A DNA stretch of 64,000 nucleotides. It comes from Planctomycetota bacterium (GTDB taxonomy: Bacteria; Planctomycetota; UBA8742; UBA2392). The stretch covers positions 372,172 through 436,171 of the forward strand of contig JAHBYA010000001.1 in NCBI GenBank assembly GCA_019636195.1, read 5' to 3'. Shown piece by piece: positions 26,499 to 34,374 of the stretch. How positions within the stretch are numbered: the first letter of the stretch is position 1; each line of letters starts with the position of its first letter. The notes under the pieces were generated by a model that worked only from the letters and a program-made list of their open reading frames with translations, was not told the DNA's origin and searched no databases. A program made the translations under genes and the position numbers.

Positions 26499-28388
26499 TT
26501 ACTTGACCGGCGGGCGGGTCTCGATGGCCAGCTCTTTCAGCAGGGCAGGTTCGACTTCGTTGGGAGTGTCGATCATCAGGTCGCGGCCGGTGGCGGACTT
26601 GGGGAACGCGATCACGTCGGCGATGTTGTCCAGGCCCAGCAGCAGCATCAGCAGGCGGTCAACGCCGGATGCTATGCCGCCGTGGGGCGGTGCGCCGTGG
26701 GCCAAAGCGCTCATCAGGAAGCCGAACTTCTTTTCGGCTTCTTCTTTGGTGATGCCGATCAGTTCAAACACGTCGGCCTGCCAGTCGGTGCGGTGCATAC
26801 GAATGCTGCCGCCCGCGATCTCGACGCCGTTGCAAACAAGATCGTACTGGTTGTTGCGCAGGGCCAGAATGTCATCCAGCTTGACGCCGCCATCCAGCAT
26901 GCGTGCCATCGGGCTGCCCGCGTTGCCGGCGCGGCTGGCGCGGGCCATGTTGGCAACGCCCGCAACGTCCTGCGGCAGGGTAAACGGGTGGTGGCTGGCA
27001 AACAGCTTCTGGTCTTCTTCGCGGTACTCAAACAACGGAAAGTTGATCACCCACGCAATCGCCATTGTGTTCGGGTCATTCAGGCCCAGCTTGTCGGCGA
27101 CCATGATGCGCATGTTGTGCATCACGGCGTGGACGATCTTTTCCTTTTCGTGGGCGCAGATCAGCAGCAGGTCGCCGGGCTGCGCGTTGAAGGCCGCGAT
27201 CATCGCCTTCTGTTCAGCTTCCGGGATAAACTTGGCGATGCCGCCTTCCAGACCGGCGGCGGTCACCTTCAAGTTGGCAAGGCCGGTGGCGCCCATGCCT
27301 TTGGCGTCGCGCTCAAGGTTCTTGAGCTGGCCTGTGCTGAACGCTTCCGCCATGCCGGGGCAGCGCAGTCCCTTCACCAGCCCGCCCTTTTCGGCCGCGC
27401 CCTTGAATGCGTTGAACGAGCAGCCTTTGGCCCAGCCGCTAAGGTCGGTCAGGCGCAGCTCTCTTGAACGCAAGTCAGGTCGGTCGATGCTGTAGTCACG
27501 CATCGCCGTCTCGTAGTCCATGCGTTCAAAGGGCGTTTGCAGCTTGCCGGCCTTGAGCACGGGCCAATCCTGGTCGCGCAGGCGCGGGTCGCTTTGCAGG
27601 CCCTCAAAGATGCCGACGACGACCTTTTCAAACAGCTCCATCACGTCGTCGCGCGTTGGAAAGCTCATTTCAATGTCAATCTGCGTGAACTCGGGCTGGC
27701 GGTCGGCGCGCTTGTCCTCATCGCGGAAGCAGCGCGCAATCTGGTAGTAGCGGTCCAACCCCGCAATCATGCACAGTTGCTTGAACAACTGCGGGCTTTG
27801 CGGCAGGGCATAGAACTGCCCCTGGTGCGCGCGGCTGGGCACAATGAAGTCGCGGGCGCCTTCCGGCGTGCGCTTGTAAAGGATCGGCGTTTCGATCTCG
27901 ATGAAGCTTTCGGCGTCAAGCACGCGGCGGGCGGCGGCAATCAGCGCCGCGCGCGCCTGCAGCATGGCCTGCATCGGCCTGCGGCGCAGGTCGATGAAGC
28001 GATGTTTGAGCCGCAGCTCCGGGTCGCACTTCAGGTCGTCGCGGACTTCAATGGCCGGTGTGACAGCGGTGTTGAGCACCTCAAAGTGCTCGACGATGAT
28101 CTCGACTTCGCCGGTGGTCAGCTTGTCGGTGCGGTTGGCGTCGTCGCGCAACGCGACTTTGCCGGTAGCTGAAACAACGTACTCGTGGCGGGCGTCGCGG
28201 GTTTGCTCCACCAGCGCCCTGTCGCGCTCGTCGCTGAACGTGAGCTGCACCTTGCCGCTGACGTCGCGCAGCAGGATGAACACCACGCCGCCGCGGTCGC
28301 GCTTGACGTCAACCCAGCCGCAAACGGTGACGCTTTGGCCGACGTGTTGTTTGCGCAATTCGCCGCATCGGTGTGTTCTTGTCCGCAT
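26499..28388 (-). CDS. aspS: Aspartyl-tRNA synthetase (bacterial type, class IIb)
   Basis: 629 residues from an ATG with GAGGA just upstream, the length of bacterial AspRS with the GAD insertion domain. The OB-fold anticodon domain begins VTVCGWVDVKRDRGGVVFI. Motif 2 lies in YQIARCFRDEDKRADRQPEF and the signature TQIDIEMSF follows. Motif 3 is GIASGVDRLLMLLLGL with DVIAFPK. FIDLRRRPMQ and KRTPEGARDFIVPSR match the active site of bacterial AspRS. Whether it is discriminating or also charges tRNA-Asn cannot be told here. It follows the FHA gene by 62 bases. Confidence 0.97.
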   Translation of the reverse strand: MRTRTHRCGELRKQHVGQSVTVCGWVDVKRDRGGVVFILLRDVSGKVQLTFSDERDRALVEQTRDARHEYVVSATGKVALRDDANRTDKLTTGEVEIIVEHFEVLNTAVTPAIEVRDDLKCDPELRLKHRFIDLRRRPMQAMLQARAALIAAARRVLDAESFIEIETPILYKRTPEGARDFIVPSRAHQGQFYALPQSPQLFKQLCMIAGLDRYYQIARCFRDEDKRADRQPEFTQIDIEMSFPTRDDVMELFEKVVVGIFEGLQSDPRLRDQDWPVLKAGKLQTPFERMDYETAMRDYSIDRPDLRSRELRLTDLSGWAKGCSFNAFKGAAEKGGLVKGLRCPGMAEAFSTGQLKNLERDAKGMGATGLANLKVTAAGLEGGIAKFIPEAEQKAMIAAFNAQPGDLLLICAHEKEKIVHAVMHNMRIMVADKLGLNDPNTMAIAWVINFPLFEYREEDQKLFASHHPFTLPQDVAGVANMARASRAGNAGSPMARMLDGGVKLDDILALRNNQYDLVCNGVEIAGGSIRMHRTDWQADVFELIGITKEEAEKKFGFLMSALAHGAPPHGGIASGVDRLLMLLLGLDNIADVIAFPKSATGRDLMIDTPNEVEPALLKELAIETRPPVK

Positions 28389-28450
28389 GAGTTCCTCATC
28401 AAGCAAACGGCCCGGGGTTGCCGGGCCGCAACATCGAAATGCCCGTTGCC

Positions 28451-30769
28451 CTATTCTGCCAGCGTGTCGGGATCACCCTTGGCCTTGGCGCGCTTTTCGG
28501 GCGGCAGATTGTCAGTTTCGCTGTGAAAGTCGTTGGCGTTGATTACGTCCGATTCAACCGGCCGCTTGGCGCCCTTGCGCGTGGGCGGCGGCGGCGTGAA
28601 GAACGCATAGTTGTCATCCAGGATAAACTCTTCTTCGTCGTCGTCCGAGGTTGTCTTCACGGTCGGGTTGTCGCCGATCGTGGTCAGCTCGTTCTTTTTT
28701 TTGTCCTTCTGCTCTTTTTCAAGGCGTGCCATCTCGGCGCGCAACTGGTTGGCCATGCCGCCGGGCAGCGCCACGGTGTCGCCGCCCGGACCTTCGCCCA
28801 GGTCCTGCAACGACTTCTTTTCGATGTTCTCAGCCAGGCGCTTGGGCACGCCGGTTTCTTCTTCATCGACGATTTCCGGCGCGCCGCGGCTGAGCTTGGT
28901 GTTATCCGGCTTGGGCACGAACATGGTCTTGGCGCCCGGCGCAACCGGCAGGTCGCCGGCCTGGGAAATGAACTCGGTCTTGGCGGTCTCGGCGCGGTCT
29001 TCTTCAAGCGTTTTGTCGGTCTTCTTGTCCAGCGTCTCGGTGCGGCGCTTCATCAGCTTGCGGGTCTTGCGCGGCTTGAACTCGCGGCTTGAACTTGCGC
29101 CCTCACGCACGATCGGCGGCGGCGTTACATGGTCGGGCGTGGGCGCGCCCGACGGCGTCACGTCCGCGATCGGTTCATCCGCGACAAACTCCTCGCGTAT
29201 GGCTGTGGTCGTGCCCAGCATCGAGGTCGTGGGCTCGACGTGCATGTCCTCGGGTACTTCTGCGGATTCTTCTGCCGGCTCCTCTGCGGGCGAATCGACT
29301 GCCGCCGCCCCCACCGCTAAGTCAACGGGCGCTTCCTGCCCCGTCACCTCGGAATTGTCCGGCACGAACTCGTCAGTTTCGGGCGCGCTTTCAGCGGCAT
29401 CCTCAGCCGGTGGGTGGATGGCGCCGGTCTCGATGTCGATGTCGTCGCTGCCTTCCAGCGACACGCGGGCCGACCCGAACACCGCTTCGCCTTCCTCATT
29501 TTCTTCTTCCTGCTGGCCGCCCTCACCGTCGCCGAAATCGACTTCATTGAAGTGGCCCGAGACACTGGCGCCCAGATAGTCGGCAATCTGTTCGTCGGTC
29601 AGTTCTTCGTCGTCCGCCCCTTCGGCCTCGGCGGGGCGGTTCGGCGGATGTACGCCGATCTGCGGCGCGGGTTCAGGCTCGTCGGCGATCGGCGCCGATT
29701 TGTCCACCCTGGCGGTAGGGATCTTCGGCGCTTCTTCAGCCGACTCATCCGCCGACTCATCAGCCTCGCGCGACTGCTGGCGGTCCTGCAACGCGGGCCG
29801 CTCTAGGCGAACGGTCGGCATGCCAAGCCTTGGCCGCGGCTCTTCCTCATCGACCGGCATTTCGCCATGGAACGCCACCGGCTTGCTGAACGCCTCGGTG
29901 GCCGGCGGCGGCGCGGAAGGCTGGGCCACGTTGCGCGGCGGCAACGGGCTTACCGGGCGCTGCGCAGCCGGTGCGGGCTGGCGCGGCGGCAATGGGCTGA
30001 CCGGGCGTTGCGGCGCGGGCGCAGCAGGCGCGGGCGCAGCAGGCGCGTGAAAGTTTCCTTCTTCGTCGATTTCGGCGGTTTCCATCGCCGGCATCGGTTG
30101 CGGCGGTGGCTGTGCGCCCCGGCGTGTCGGCGGCGGCACAGTGACGCGCTTGTTGGCGGCCGGGGTAGCCGCCTGTTGCTTGTCCCATGGCGCTTCAACA
30201 ATGCCGGTGTCGCGGCGCTTGGAAGTGGATGACGGCGGCGCCTTTCGCGCGGTGCTTGACGACGCCGGGGCTGCCGGCGCCGCTTCATCGGCGAAGTCGT
30301 TAGGGTTGATTTCAGGTGCGGGCTCGGCGGGGCCGCTGGCTGTGTCGGCTGAAACCTTGTCCACGGCCAGTACGGTGACGTCGGCTTCAAAGTGGCGTTC
30401 ACGGTGGTTGGTACGGATCAGCCCGCGCGGGCCGCTGCGACATGGCGGGTCAAGCGCGTTGACCGGAGGCTCGGCGTCGTAGTAGGTGATGCGCGCGTCG
30501 CCGATGCGCAACTTGGTGCCATCCAGCAGTTGCGCAATCACGCTTTTGCGCATGCGCTGGTTGTTGAAAACCGTGCCGCCGCTGCTGCCAAGGTCGCGCA
30601 CGAATGCGACGCCACGGCTGTCGATAAACAACTGGGTGTGAAGGCGCGAGACTTTCATGTCGCGCAATTGCACGTCCGCCTTCGGTAAACGCCCGAACAC
30701 GAAGTCAATCCGCCCGACGAATCGAAGCAAAAGAGTGTCAGGGCCCAGTTTGATCTCGAGGTATGGCAT
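28451..30769 (-). CDS. FHA-domain protein with long acidic disordered tail
   Basis: 772 residues. Only the first 100 form a recognisable domain: an FHA phosphothreonine-binding fold with FGRLPKADVQL, the core KVSRLHTQLFID, and LGSSGGTVFNNQRMRKS (S-R, H, S-G-G-T and N all present). The rest is low-complexity: Pro/Ala-rich blocks (APAAPAPQRPVSPLPPR repeated), then acidic stretches and many Thr residues that could be phosphorylated. No signal peptide or membrane segment is present. FHA proteins read out Ser/Thr kinase signalling, and two large kinases are encoded in this window, so a link is plausible but inferred. Confidence 0.88.
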   Translation of the reverse strand: MPYLEIKLGPDTLLLRFVGRIDFVFGRLPKADVQLRDMKVSRLHTQLFIDSRGVAFVRDLGSSGGTVFNNQRMRKSVIAQLLDGTKLRIGDARITYYDAEPPVNALDPPCRSGPRGLIRTNHRERHFEADVTVLAVDKVSADTASGPAEPAPEINPNDFADEAAPAAPASSSTARKAPPSSTSKRRDTGIVEAPWDKQQAATPAANKRVTVPPPTRRGAQPPPQPMPAMETAEIDEEGNFHAPAAPAPAAPAPQRPVSPLPPRQPAPAAQRPVSPLPPRNVAQPSAPPPATEAFSKPVAFHGEMPVDEEEPRPRLGMPTVRLERPALQDRQQSREADESADESAEEAPKIPTARVDKSAPIADEPEPAPQIGVHPPNRPAEAEGADDEELTDEQIADYLGASVSGHFNEVDFGDGEGGQQEEENEEGEAVFGSARVSLEGSDDIDIETGAIHPPAEDAAESAPETDEFVPDNSEVTGQEAPVDLAVGAAAVDSPAEEPAEESAEVPEDMHVEPTTSMLGTTTAIREEFVADEPIADVTPSGAPTPDHVTPPPIVREGASSSREFKPRKTRKLMKRRTETLDKKTDKTLEEDRAETAKTEFISQAGDLPVAPGAKTMFVPKPDNTKLSRGAPEIVDEEETGVPKRLAENIEKKSLQDLGEGPGGDTVALPGGMANQLRAEMARLEKEQKDKKKNELTTIGDNPTVKTTSDDDEEEFILDDNYAFFTPPPPTRKGAKRPVESDVINANDFHSETDNLPPEKRAKAKGDPDTLAE

Positions 30770-30848
30770 ACACTTGGGGCAACACCCCGCGTCCGTGCAA
30801 TGGCTGCAAGCCTATCGTTTAACCGCTTTGCAGCCAATTACAAGGCGG

Positions 30849-32489
30849 CTAACTCGCGGCCAGCGTGAAGCTGCTTGACGCTGATTGCGCCTGCGAAGCC
30901 GGCACATGCTGCACACGCACAATGTACGTGCCAGCCGCGAGATTCAGGTTCAGGTTCTTGCTGGCGGCTGTGCCGTCACTGATGCCCAGCACATTGCGAT
31001 CCAGGTCATGCACCGACAGCACCAGCTTGTGCGCGCTTGCGTTGTAGCCCGCCGTGGTGTTGGTCAGCACAAGCTGCACAGCCTGCGCCGATGTCAGTTC
31101 AATGCGATACACCGCGTTGGCTTGCGGGCCGAGCACCGGGTTGGGCAAAGTGCCGCTGTACGCGTCCAGGCTGCCGGTTGCGTTCGCGCCGCCTACGGCC
31201 AACACTTCCGGAAAGCTGTCGCCGCCCGCCGGCGGAAACGCCGCACCCTGCGACTGCATCAGCGTGTCGGCGTCGGCGATGCTCAAGTGCCCGTCGTCGA
31301 TCAGTTGCTGCAACAGGCTTGCCAGCCACGCGACTTCGTAGGGGGCTGCGCGGGTTTTCAGGGCGGCAAACGACGCAAAAAAGTCCGCGGCATCGATTGC
31401 CACGGGGTCGCTGTCGGTGTCGCCGGGCCAGCCGGCGCCGCCATCCAGCAGGTCCCAGACCACGCGGCTTACACGAAACTCGCTGCCGTAGCCCAGGCCG
31501 GTGCCGGGCAGCAGGCCGCTTTCAAGGTCAAACTCAAAACGCACGCTGGTTGCGCCGCCGGAAAAGCCCGTGGTGTCGCGGTACGTGGCAGTGCCCAGCA
31601 GCGCGCAGCCGATTGCCGTGACCACGCCTTCGCTGTACGCCGCCGAGTAGATCAATTCTTCGCCCGCGTGGGGCCCCCCGAAGTTGTTGTCGCGGCTTTG
31701 GGTCAGTTGCAGAAAGCTGGCCCACTCGTGGGCAATCACGGTTTCATCAAACTCGTCGTGGTCGGTGTTCAGCGGGTCGGCTTTGCTGCCGCCCGCCAGC
31801 GTGATTGTGGGGTTGCCGTTGAAGCCGCTTGCGTAAGTCTCGCTGGTCAGGTTGCCGCCGTTTGACCACAGCACATCCAGCGGCCCCAGGTTCGCGAAGC
31901 TGCCAGCCACGGCGTCACGCAGGCGCGTGATCGTGTCCAGAATCGCAAACGCCCCAGCGCGGTTGTGCGGCTGGGCGGTGTCGGCGTGCAGGTTGGCGGT
32001 CTGGCTGCCTGCTGCGCGGTTGAGTATCGGCCCGACGGCCGCGTGGGCAATCGGCGGCGACGTCCGGTTGTGAAACACGGTGTCCACGTTGCCGCCGATG
32101 CCGCTGGTTGCACGGGCGCGCATGTAAAAGTCGTGCGTGAGGTTCAGGTTCAGCGTGTAGTTGCCGGATGCATCTGTGGTTGTGCTACCGACGACCGCAA
32201 AAATGTCGTTGTGCCGCACAGCCTCAATCAGCACGTTGGCGGCTGGATTGGACAACGGCGTGCCGCCCAGCCCGCTTGCGGTGACGGGCAAGCGATCGAA
32301 CGTCACTTGCCCGCTTACCGTAAGCATGACAGGCGCGCCGCCGTCGGCGTCGGCTGTGCCGCCGAAGGGGCCGATGACATGGATCGGGTCAAGCGGCTTG
32401 GGCTTGGGCTTTGGCTTGCCATTGTCGGGTTGCGGGCAGCCGGCCAGCAACAAGGGCAACAACAGCAGAATAAGCCCGATTCGGTTCAT
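30849..32489 (-). CDS. Lipoprotein with degenerate zinc-metallopeptidase motif and pre-peptidase C-like tail
   Basis: 546 residues. The ATG at 32489 starts a lipoprotein signal (MNRIGLILLLLPLLLAGC), then a PKPKPKP linker. A carboxypeptidase-regulatory-like stretch (TTDASGNYTLNLNLTHDFY) follows. A conserved block reads VIAHEWASFLQLTQSRDNNFGGPH then YSEGVVTAIGCA. It matches a metallopeptidase-like family in which HEWGHY and GEGW-type motifs are usual; here the second zinc His is replaced (HEWAS). The C-terminal region (TYIVRVQHVP, LSVHDLDRN) resembles a PPC beta-sandwich. It is probably a cell-surface protein whose enzymatic activity may be lost. Confidence 0.72.
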   Translation of the reverse strand: MNRIGLILLLLPLLLAGCPQPDNGKPKPKPKPLDPIHVIGPFGGTADADGGAPVMLTVSGQVTFDRLPVTASGLGGTPLSNPAANVLIEAVRHNDIFAVVGSTTTDASGNYTLNLNLTHDFYMRARATSGIGGNVDTVFHNRTSPPIAHAAVGPILNRAAGSQTANLHADTAQPHNRAGAFAILDTITRLRDAVAGSFANLGPLDVLWSNGGNLTSETYASGFNGNPTITLAGGSKADPLNTDHDEFDETVIAHEWASFLQLTQSRDNNFGGPHAGEELIYSAAYSEGVVTAIGCALLGTATYRDTTGFSGGATSVRFEFDLESGLLPGTGLGYGSEFRVSRVVWDLLDGGAGWPGDTDSDPVAIDAADFFASFAALKTRAAPYEVAWLASLLQQLIDDGHLSIADADTLMQSQGAAFPPAGGDSFPEVLAVGGANATGSLDAYSGTLPNPVLGPQANAVYRIELTSAQAVQLVLTNTTAGYNASAHKLVLSVHDLDRNVLGISDGTAASKNLNLNLAAGTYIVRVQHVPASQAQSASSSFTLAAS

Positions 32490-32557
32490 GGCACAGACAG
32501 TTGGGCAGGGGAGCCACAAGGATAACAGGCCGAACAAGGAATGCAGCAGGGCTTTGA

Positions 32558-32593
32558 ACCGCAAACTCACGCAGAGGCGCAAAGCACAGAAAG
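32558..32593. repeat. Single arm of the GCAAAGGCGCAAAG-type repeat
   Basis: The sequence accgcaaactcacgcagagg followed by cgcaaagcacagaaag lies in the divergent promoter region between the lipoprotein gene and waaA. It belongs to the same dispersed family as the arms at 17027-17094. Confidence 0.5.
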
Positions 32594-32647
32594 CCGCCGG
32601 GCCTGAGTTCAGGCGTTGCGCATCGCTTGACTTGATTGCGGGCGCGT

Positions 32648-33988
32648 ATGCCCTACAACGCTGGCATGCGGCGTTGGCTGTTCAACCTTGGTTACCTGTG
32701 GCTTGCCGGTTTCATCTGGCCGTGGTTTGTTTTTAAATATCTCACGACGGGCAAGTATCGCGCGGGCATTGCCCAGCGCCTTGGCGGGTTGCCGCCGCGC
32801 GCAGGCAAGCGCAGCATCTGGGTGCACGCAGTCAGCGTGGGCGAGCTGCTGCAGATCAAGCCGCTGTTGAAGGCCTTGCGCGAGCGGCACGCCGAGCTCG
32901 ACGTCGTCGTCACGTACACGACAAAAACCGCCGCCGAAATCGCAGCGCGCGAGTTGCCCGACTACTACCACTGCTATTCGCCGCTGGACCTGTCATGGGT
33001 TGTCGCGAAGTTCTTTCGCGTGCTGAACCCGGCCCTGCTTGTGCTGATCGAGCTTGAACTCTGGCCCAACTGGCTGATGCACGCGTGCCGCAAAGGCGTG
33101 CCGGTGCTGCTGGCCAACGGGCGCATCAGCGAAAAGAGTTTTCGCAACTACCGCCGCTTCGCATGGCTGTTACAGCCAGCCTACAACGCCATCAACGTAT
33201 GGGCCATGCAGGACGAAGCCTACGCCCAGCGTGCACAGGCATTGGCAGGAACAGGGTCCCGGAGCGCAAGCGACGGGAATGCAGGCCGGCCAACGCCGAA
33301 CACCGAACACCGAACACCGAACGTGCAGGTCGTCGCCAACCTGAAGTACGATGCCCTGCGCGCCGAGCCCGACGCCGAAAAGGTTGTGGCATTCAAGGCC
33401 ATGTTCAGCATTGCCGACGGGCAGCGCGTGCTGGTCTGCGGCAGCACCCACCCCGGCGAGCACGAGATCATCGTGGAAATGCTGCCGCGCCTTGGCTGTC
33501 GCGCGATCATCGTGCCGCGCCACCCCGAGCGCTACGCAAGCGTCCGCGAAATGCTGACCAGGGCCGGCATACCCTGGCGCAACCGCAGCGAATTGTCGGC
33601 CGATTCGCCTGCCGGCGCCAACGACGTGATCCTGCTCGATACAGTCGGTGAGCTTGCCGCTGTCTATGGCGTGGCGGACGTGGTGTTCATCGGCGGGTCG
33701 CTGATCCCGCATGGCGGCCAGAACATGGCTGAGCCGATTGCGCTGGGCAAAGCAACGCTGTACGGCCCGCACACGCACAATTTCAAAGCCACCGTGCGCG
33801 AGTTGCGCGAGTGCAGCGGCGCCATTGAAGTGCAAAACGCCGCCGAACTTGAGCGCGAACTGAAACGTTTACTACAGGATGATGCCGCCCGTACCAAACT
33901 GGGCCAGGCCGGCCGCGAAAAGCTGCTGGCTGGCCGCGGCGCCTTGGAGCGCCACTTGAAGCTGATCGCCGAGCTGCTGCGTGAGTGA
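32648..33988 (+). CDS. waaA: 3-deoxy-D-manno-octulosonic acid (Kdo) transferase
   Basis: Adds Kdo to lipid A precursor at the inner membrane (GT30 family). About 446 residues. An N-terminal anchor helix (LFNLGYLWLAGFIWPWFVF) is followed by IWVHAVSVGELLQIKPL (the conserved H-A-x-S-V-G-E). VLIELELWPNWL and NGRISEKSFRNYRR match the family. The second domain has LVCGSTHPGEHEII, IIVPRHPER and GGSLIPHGGQNMAEPI. Just before the linker VVANLKYDAL there is an insert of about 25 residues made of two DNA repeats (see the feature at 33248). The start is ambiguous: ATG at 32648 or 32666, neither with a strong ribosome site. It indicates an LPS-type outer membrane. Confidence 0.93.
   Translation: MPYNAGMRRWLFNLGYLWLAGFIWPWFVFKYLTTGKYRAGIAQRLGGLPPRAGKRSIWVHAVSVGELLQIKPLLKALRERHAELDVVVTYTTKTAAEIAARELPDYYHCYSPLDLSWVVAKFFRVLNPALLVLIELELWPNWLMHACRKGVPVLLANGRISEKSFRNYRRFAWLLQPAYNAINVWAMQDEAYAQRAQALAGTGSRSASDGNAGRPTPNTEHRTPNVQVVANLKYDALRAEPDAEKVVAFKAMFSIADGQRVLVCGSTHPGEHEIIVEMLPRLGCRAIIVPRHPERYASVREMLTRAGIPWRNRSELSADSPAGANDVILLDTVGELAAVYGVADVVFIGGSLIPHGGQNMAEPIALGKATLYGPHTHNFKATVRELRECSGAIEVQNAAELERELKRLLQDDAARTKLGQAGREKLLAGRGALERHLKLIAELLRE
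33248..33322 (+). repeat. Two repeat elements inserted in frame inside waaA
   Basis: 33248-33277 is a copy of the dispersed ggagcccggagcgcaagcga family (here ggaacagggtcccggagcgc...). It is followed at 33297-33322 by about 3.5 tandem copies of the 7-mer cgaacac. The pair encodes SRSASDGNAG and PNTEHRTPN between the two domains of the glycosyltransferase and keeps the reading frame. Confidence 0.75.
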
Positions 33989-34361
33989 ACTGACACTGCA
34001 ACGCTGGGAAGAACTCAAGGCCAAGCTGGACACCGAGCTTGCCGCCGCCGACTTTGAACTGCACGCGGCGCGCAAGCGTTTCAACGGCGCGCTTGTGATC
34101 TGCGCCGTGATTTTTGCCGTGTTCATGGCGGCTGTGGTAGTCGGCGTGATCATGCTGCCCGAACACCGGCACTTTGTGGCGGCGCCGTTGGGCATGGTGG
34201 TCGCATGCCTCGGTTTCGCGCTGGTGCGCGCCAACCGCGGCGTCAAAGTCGCCGACGCCGAAAAGCAGCGCATCGACCACGACATCCGCGCCTGGAAAAA
34301 GCGCAAGCCGGGCGGTGTGCACGCCAGAAAGCAGGAGCCCGGGGCGCAAACGACGGGGTAG
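33981..34361 (+). CDS. Small two-helix membrane protein
   Basis: 126 residues from a GTG that overlaps the waaA stop by eight bases, suggesting coupled translation. A charged coiled-coil-like N-terminus (QRWEELKAKLDTELAAADFE) precedes two membrane helices (ALVICAVIFAVFMAAVVVGV and FVAAPLGMVVACLGFALV). A basic tail ends the protein. The last 11 codons (KQEPGAQTTG) are encoded by a copy of the ggagcccgggg repeat at 34331-34358, so the original C-terminus may have been altered. Function is unknown. Confidence 0.7.
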   Translation: MSELTLQRWEELKAKLDTELAAADFELHAARKRFNGALVICAVIFAVFMAAVVVGVIMLPEHRHFVAAPLGMVVACLGFALVRANRGVKVADAEKQRIDHDIRAWKKRKPGGVHARKQEPGAQTTG

Positions 34362-34374
34362 CTCGAGGGGCAAC

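Noticed and set aside
32490..32582. A longer start for the zinc-motif lipoprotein at 32582
   Set aside because: The extension is Leu-rich but overlaps the intergenic repeat. The ATG at 32489 gives a textbook lipobox signal.
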